DNA from: Solen grandis
Lineage: Eukaryota > Mollusca > Bivalvia > Adapedonta > Solenidae
Length of the DNA: 64,000 nt
Direction: 5' to 3'
NCBI GenBank assembly: GCA_021229015.1
Contig: CM037781.1
Span: 69,586,173 to 69,650,172, forward strand
The translations under genes and the position numbers were made by a program. Below are positions 61,845 to 64,000 of the stretch, piece by piece. The stretch's first letter is position 1; each line of letters opens with the position of its first letter. The notes under the pieces were generated by a model. The model ran no database searches. It was not told the origin of the DNA and was given only the letters and a program-made list of their open reading frames with translations.

Positions 61845-63427
61845 CTATTGCCCGTGCCACCTGTAACTGTCATGATCAAGCTGGTTATTATACCCATAAC
61901 GATCACGGTTATTGCTCTGACCCCCATATCTAGCGGACTTGCTTAACCATGGCCGGCACGTGACACCGAACGGCCAAAAGTCACCTGACAACATAAGGTC
62001 ACCGCTCTCTGGTTCTGCATTGACGCGAATAATAGCCGTGTCGAGTCGTTTCGGTCTGAAAATGGTTATCATAGACAGGTTTACACCTCTTTTACTCGCA
62101 TAAGAGCGAATAATGTCCTCACTCACAGACTGAAGAAAGCCTCCAACGAAATATCTCATGGTCTTTTTGCGCACATAAACAGAAAAATCATCATCAGCTG
62201 GTGCAACATCTCTATCTACTATCTGTCCGCTATGTGTTAACGCATGACCTGGTGGTCTCTTACTAAACGCCATACTTCTAATATGCACAGGAATATGTCT
62301 CGGAGGATCTGTACCCATATCCACAGGGTTTGAAGCCATATGGTTTATCAATACGTCGCTGTACCTGCGATCTGAAGGTGTTGATACCTTGGTGCTGCCA
62401 TCAATGCGGATGATATTCGAGCTCGAGCCCAGATCCTCATGTTGCCGACTAGTATGGTCCGGACTATTTCCTGTGAAACTTTGTGACTCGAGTTGCTGCC
62501 CCGAAGCTCCATTGTATACAATGCGTGCTCTCGGCTGAGACACTTGGCTAACAGTTTGACTTCTTGGCTTCAGACTCGTACCGTTCACTGTCGTTGGTAC
62601 TGTCGGATTAGTTTGACCAATTTGTTGTGTTTTCAACTTAGACTCTATCTTATATATGCGTCGGTCAAACGTCTTAATGTCCTGTTGAAGTTTTGAGGCT
62701 GTTATTTCGAGTAAATCATTGACGGAAGTGAATTCTGATTGAATCGATTTTATTTCATGACGCAATCTCACTAACCCATCGCTACTCTCACATAATATCC
62801 TTTCAGAGGCCTGTTTGATTGTAGTTACAGCTGTTTGCATCTCGCTGACTTTCTCATTTGTTTCCGTCTTAATCTCTATGATTTCTTTTTTCATTTTTTA
62901 ATGTCATCTCGCAGAATGTTATCGAGTTTATGTATTTCTTCTTTCATCACTAGCATGTCTCCTTGTAGCACAGCTATTACCTCCTTTAACTTTTGAATAT
63001 CCGAAATTTGACTTTGATCCCTATGAGAGTCCTGGTAATTGTCAATCAACCTAGGGTCGCTTAGCAACGGCTTTATATCCTCAAATGGTCCCCCGTCAAG
63101 AACTGTTACCAAAGTATATATATCATCGGCCAATTTTTGGGTTACACATTCACCCTTTCTCCTTGGTCTGCGCCTTTTTAATTCGCATGTCTGCCTATAA
63201 GGATAACCACTGCAGGCTTTTATCGAGTCAAAAAGCACATCACGCATGCTATCTAACTTTAATTCCCCTGAATTAAATTCGGAGATAAGGCGATCAATGT
63301 ATTGTGATTTTGTTAGATCATGAAATAGACCCTGCAGGTGTTGTATTTGTCCAGAAATGTTTACATCGTTAATGAATAATTGCTCCACATTTTGGTCAGT
63401 AACTAAAACGCGTTCGCACTGTGACAC
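61845..63427 (-). pseudogene. LINE D ORF1 (two frames joined at an A-run)
   Basis: The first frame (178 codons, from 63427) is helical with a basic segment (CELKRRRPRRKGE) and ends in a coiled coil. The second (349 codons, from 62894) continues the coiled coil, has a long polar region and a C-terminal globular part with FVGGFLQSVSEDIIRSYASK and VTCRPWLSKSARYG. The overlap is AAAAAATGA, so the stop and start codons interlock. Continuity of the coiled coil suggests a single ORF1 broken, or programmed to shift, at the A-run. ORF1 proteins coat the element RNA. No RRM or CCHC is obvious. Confidence 0.65.
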
Positions 63428-63429
63428 TG

Positions 63430-64000
63430 GTACCCGGTAGTTTAAACAACGTCACGAGATATGTAGTTCGTGACCTACTATATTCTCGAGATGATCCGAA
63501 AAGAAAATGTTATGCACCCGGTCCATATCATATGTCATTAAATAAGTGATTTGACTCGGACAAATAATAGGGCCAATATCAAATTATTTATTTAATGACA
63601 ATTTTATTACATAACTCTTTAGCCAATCAAATTGCAGGCCCAAAAAAATAATATTACTTGCGGCTCCGACCCGACAGTATTATTTTTTATTGGTCCGCTT
63701 ATTGAGATCGTCAGTGTATTTTTAAACGTTATAATATGGCTCATAAATAATCGTTATGTAACAATGACAGTAAATGCACCGGGTACCTTTTATAATTGAT
63801 TCTGAATCCAATATATACCTACTATGCGCGGATCAAGCCATCGAAAGGGGGGGGGGGGGGCGTAAACGTAATATTTTTAAACTGATTTTCTTACACAAGG
63901 CAATAATTGATGTTTATTTAAGAATATATATACATAGGGATATGCCCCTCGCTGTAAAATAAAAAGAGTTTCAGATAAGAAAATAACTTTAAGGTGTTGC
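63430..64000. other. AT-rich DNA with a poly-G run, no gene seen
   Basis: It may include the 5' flank of LINE D. An inverted pair, CATTAAATAAGTGATTTG and AATTATTTATTTAATGAC, spans 63537-63600. G13 lies at about 63848. Confidence 0.5.

Larger units (their letters stand above)
58260..63430 (-). mobile_element. LINE D: nearly complete two-ORF APE-type non-LTR retrotransposon
   Basis: From right to left the element carries ORF1 in two overlapping frames (63427-62891 and 62894-61845), 139 bp of spacer, an intact APE endonuclease (61705-60593), an RT (60630-59014) and a C-terminal zinc knuckle region (59011-58328). Only three single-base frame breaks separate the pieces, two of them at A-runs. This makes it the best preserved retrotransposon of the window. 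Its 5' UTR would start right of 63430. Confidence 0.88.

Overview
The window is metazoan nuclear DNA. It is AT-rich, gene-poor and full of repeats, and carries an assembly gap at 34704-34803. A tRNA-derived SINE whose body looks like bivalve SINE families, several APE-type LINEs and many low-copy foldback/MITE repeats suggest a mollusc, most likely a bivalve. Host gene content is minimal: one plausible first exon of a secreted PAN/Apple-like protein (41401-41707) and a few ambiguous fragments.

The centrepiece is an integrated Maverick/Polinton (adintovirus-like) element at about 16.9-32.7 kb. Reading leftward on the minus strand it carries a 1269-aa protein-primed family B DNA polymerase, an F-box-like protein, a small ORF, a packaging ATPase, a basic protein, a GGFLP-type protein, an acidic-tailed protein, a DDE integrase with a chromodomain, a two-helix membrane protein, a penton-like minor capsid protein, a pX/pVI-like basic protein, a hexon-like major capsid protein, a Cys/His protein and an adenain-type protease. 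The order penton, basic peptide, hexon, (unknown), protease recalls adenoviruses. Accessory genes sit at both ends: a SUMO-interaction-motif gene, a small helical gene, a Q/P-rich coiled-coil gene, a RING-like gene, a CCHC zinc-knuckle gene divergent from the polymerase, and a truncated gene with a PPLP/YPDL segment. Polymerase, integrase, protease and penton are open. Capsid, ATPase and several small genes carry in-frame stops of all three kinds or frameshifts, so this is a recent but decaying copy.

The most striking signal is at accessory-gene 3' ends. Five genes end in a 16-nt hairpin (GGCCCT-UUUC-AGGGCC type) matching the metazoan replication-dependent histone mRNA stem-loop. In all five a purine motif (GAAAGG/GAAAGA/GAGAGG) begins exactly 14 nt 3' of the stem, where a histone downstream element would bind U7 snRNA. 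The core genes instead have AATAAA signals. This suggests that the element splits its genes between S-phase-type and polyadenylated 3'-end processing.

Other mobile DNA: LINE A (about 3.5-6.6 kb, minus) lies head-to-head with LINE B (6.6-11.3 kb, plus). LINE B's ORF2 has no ATG and follows ORF1 in frame after one TAG. LINE C is at 37.1-40.25 kb (minus), a LINE tail at 50.6-51.1 kb, and a nearly complete LINE D at 58.3-63.4 kb (minus). A 1.34-kb foldback element (44203-45545) made of short palindromic subrepeats has a 6-bp target duplication and a SINE nested in its right terminal repeat. A 355-bp hAT-type MITE (54398-54752) has a perfect 8-bp target duplication. A recurring dispersed repeat of about 1 kb appears at 1.4, 11.9 and 49.3 kb. 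The remaining DNA is AT-rich intergenic sequence with microsatellites and short tandem duplications.
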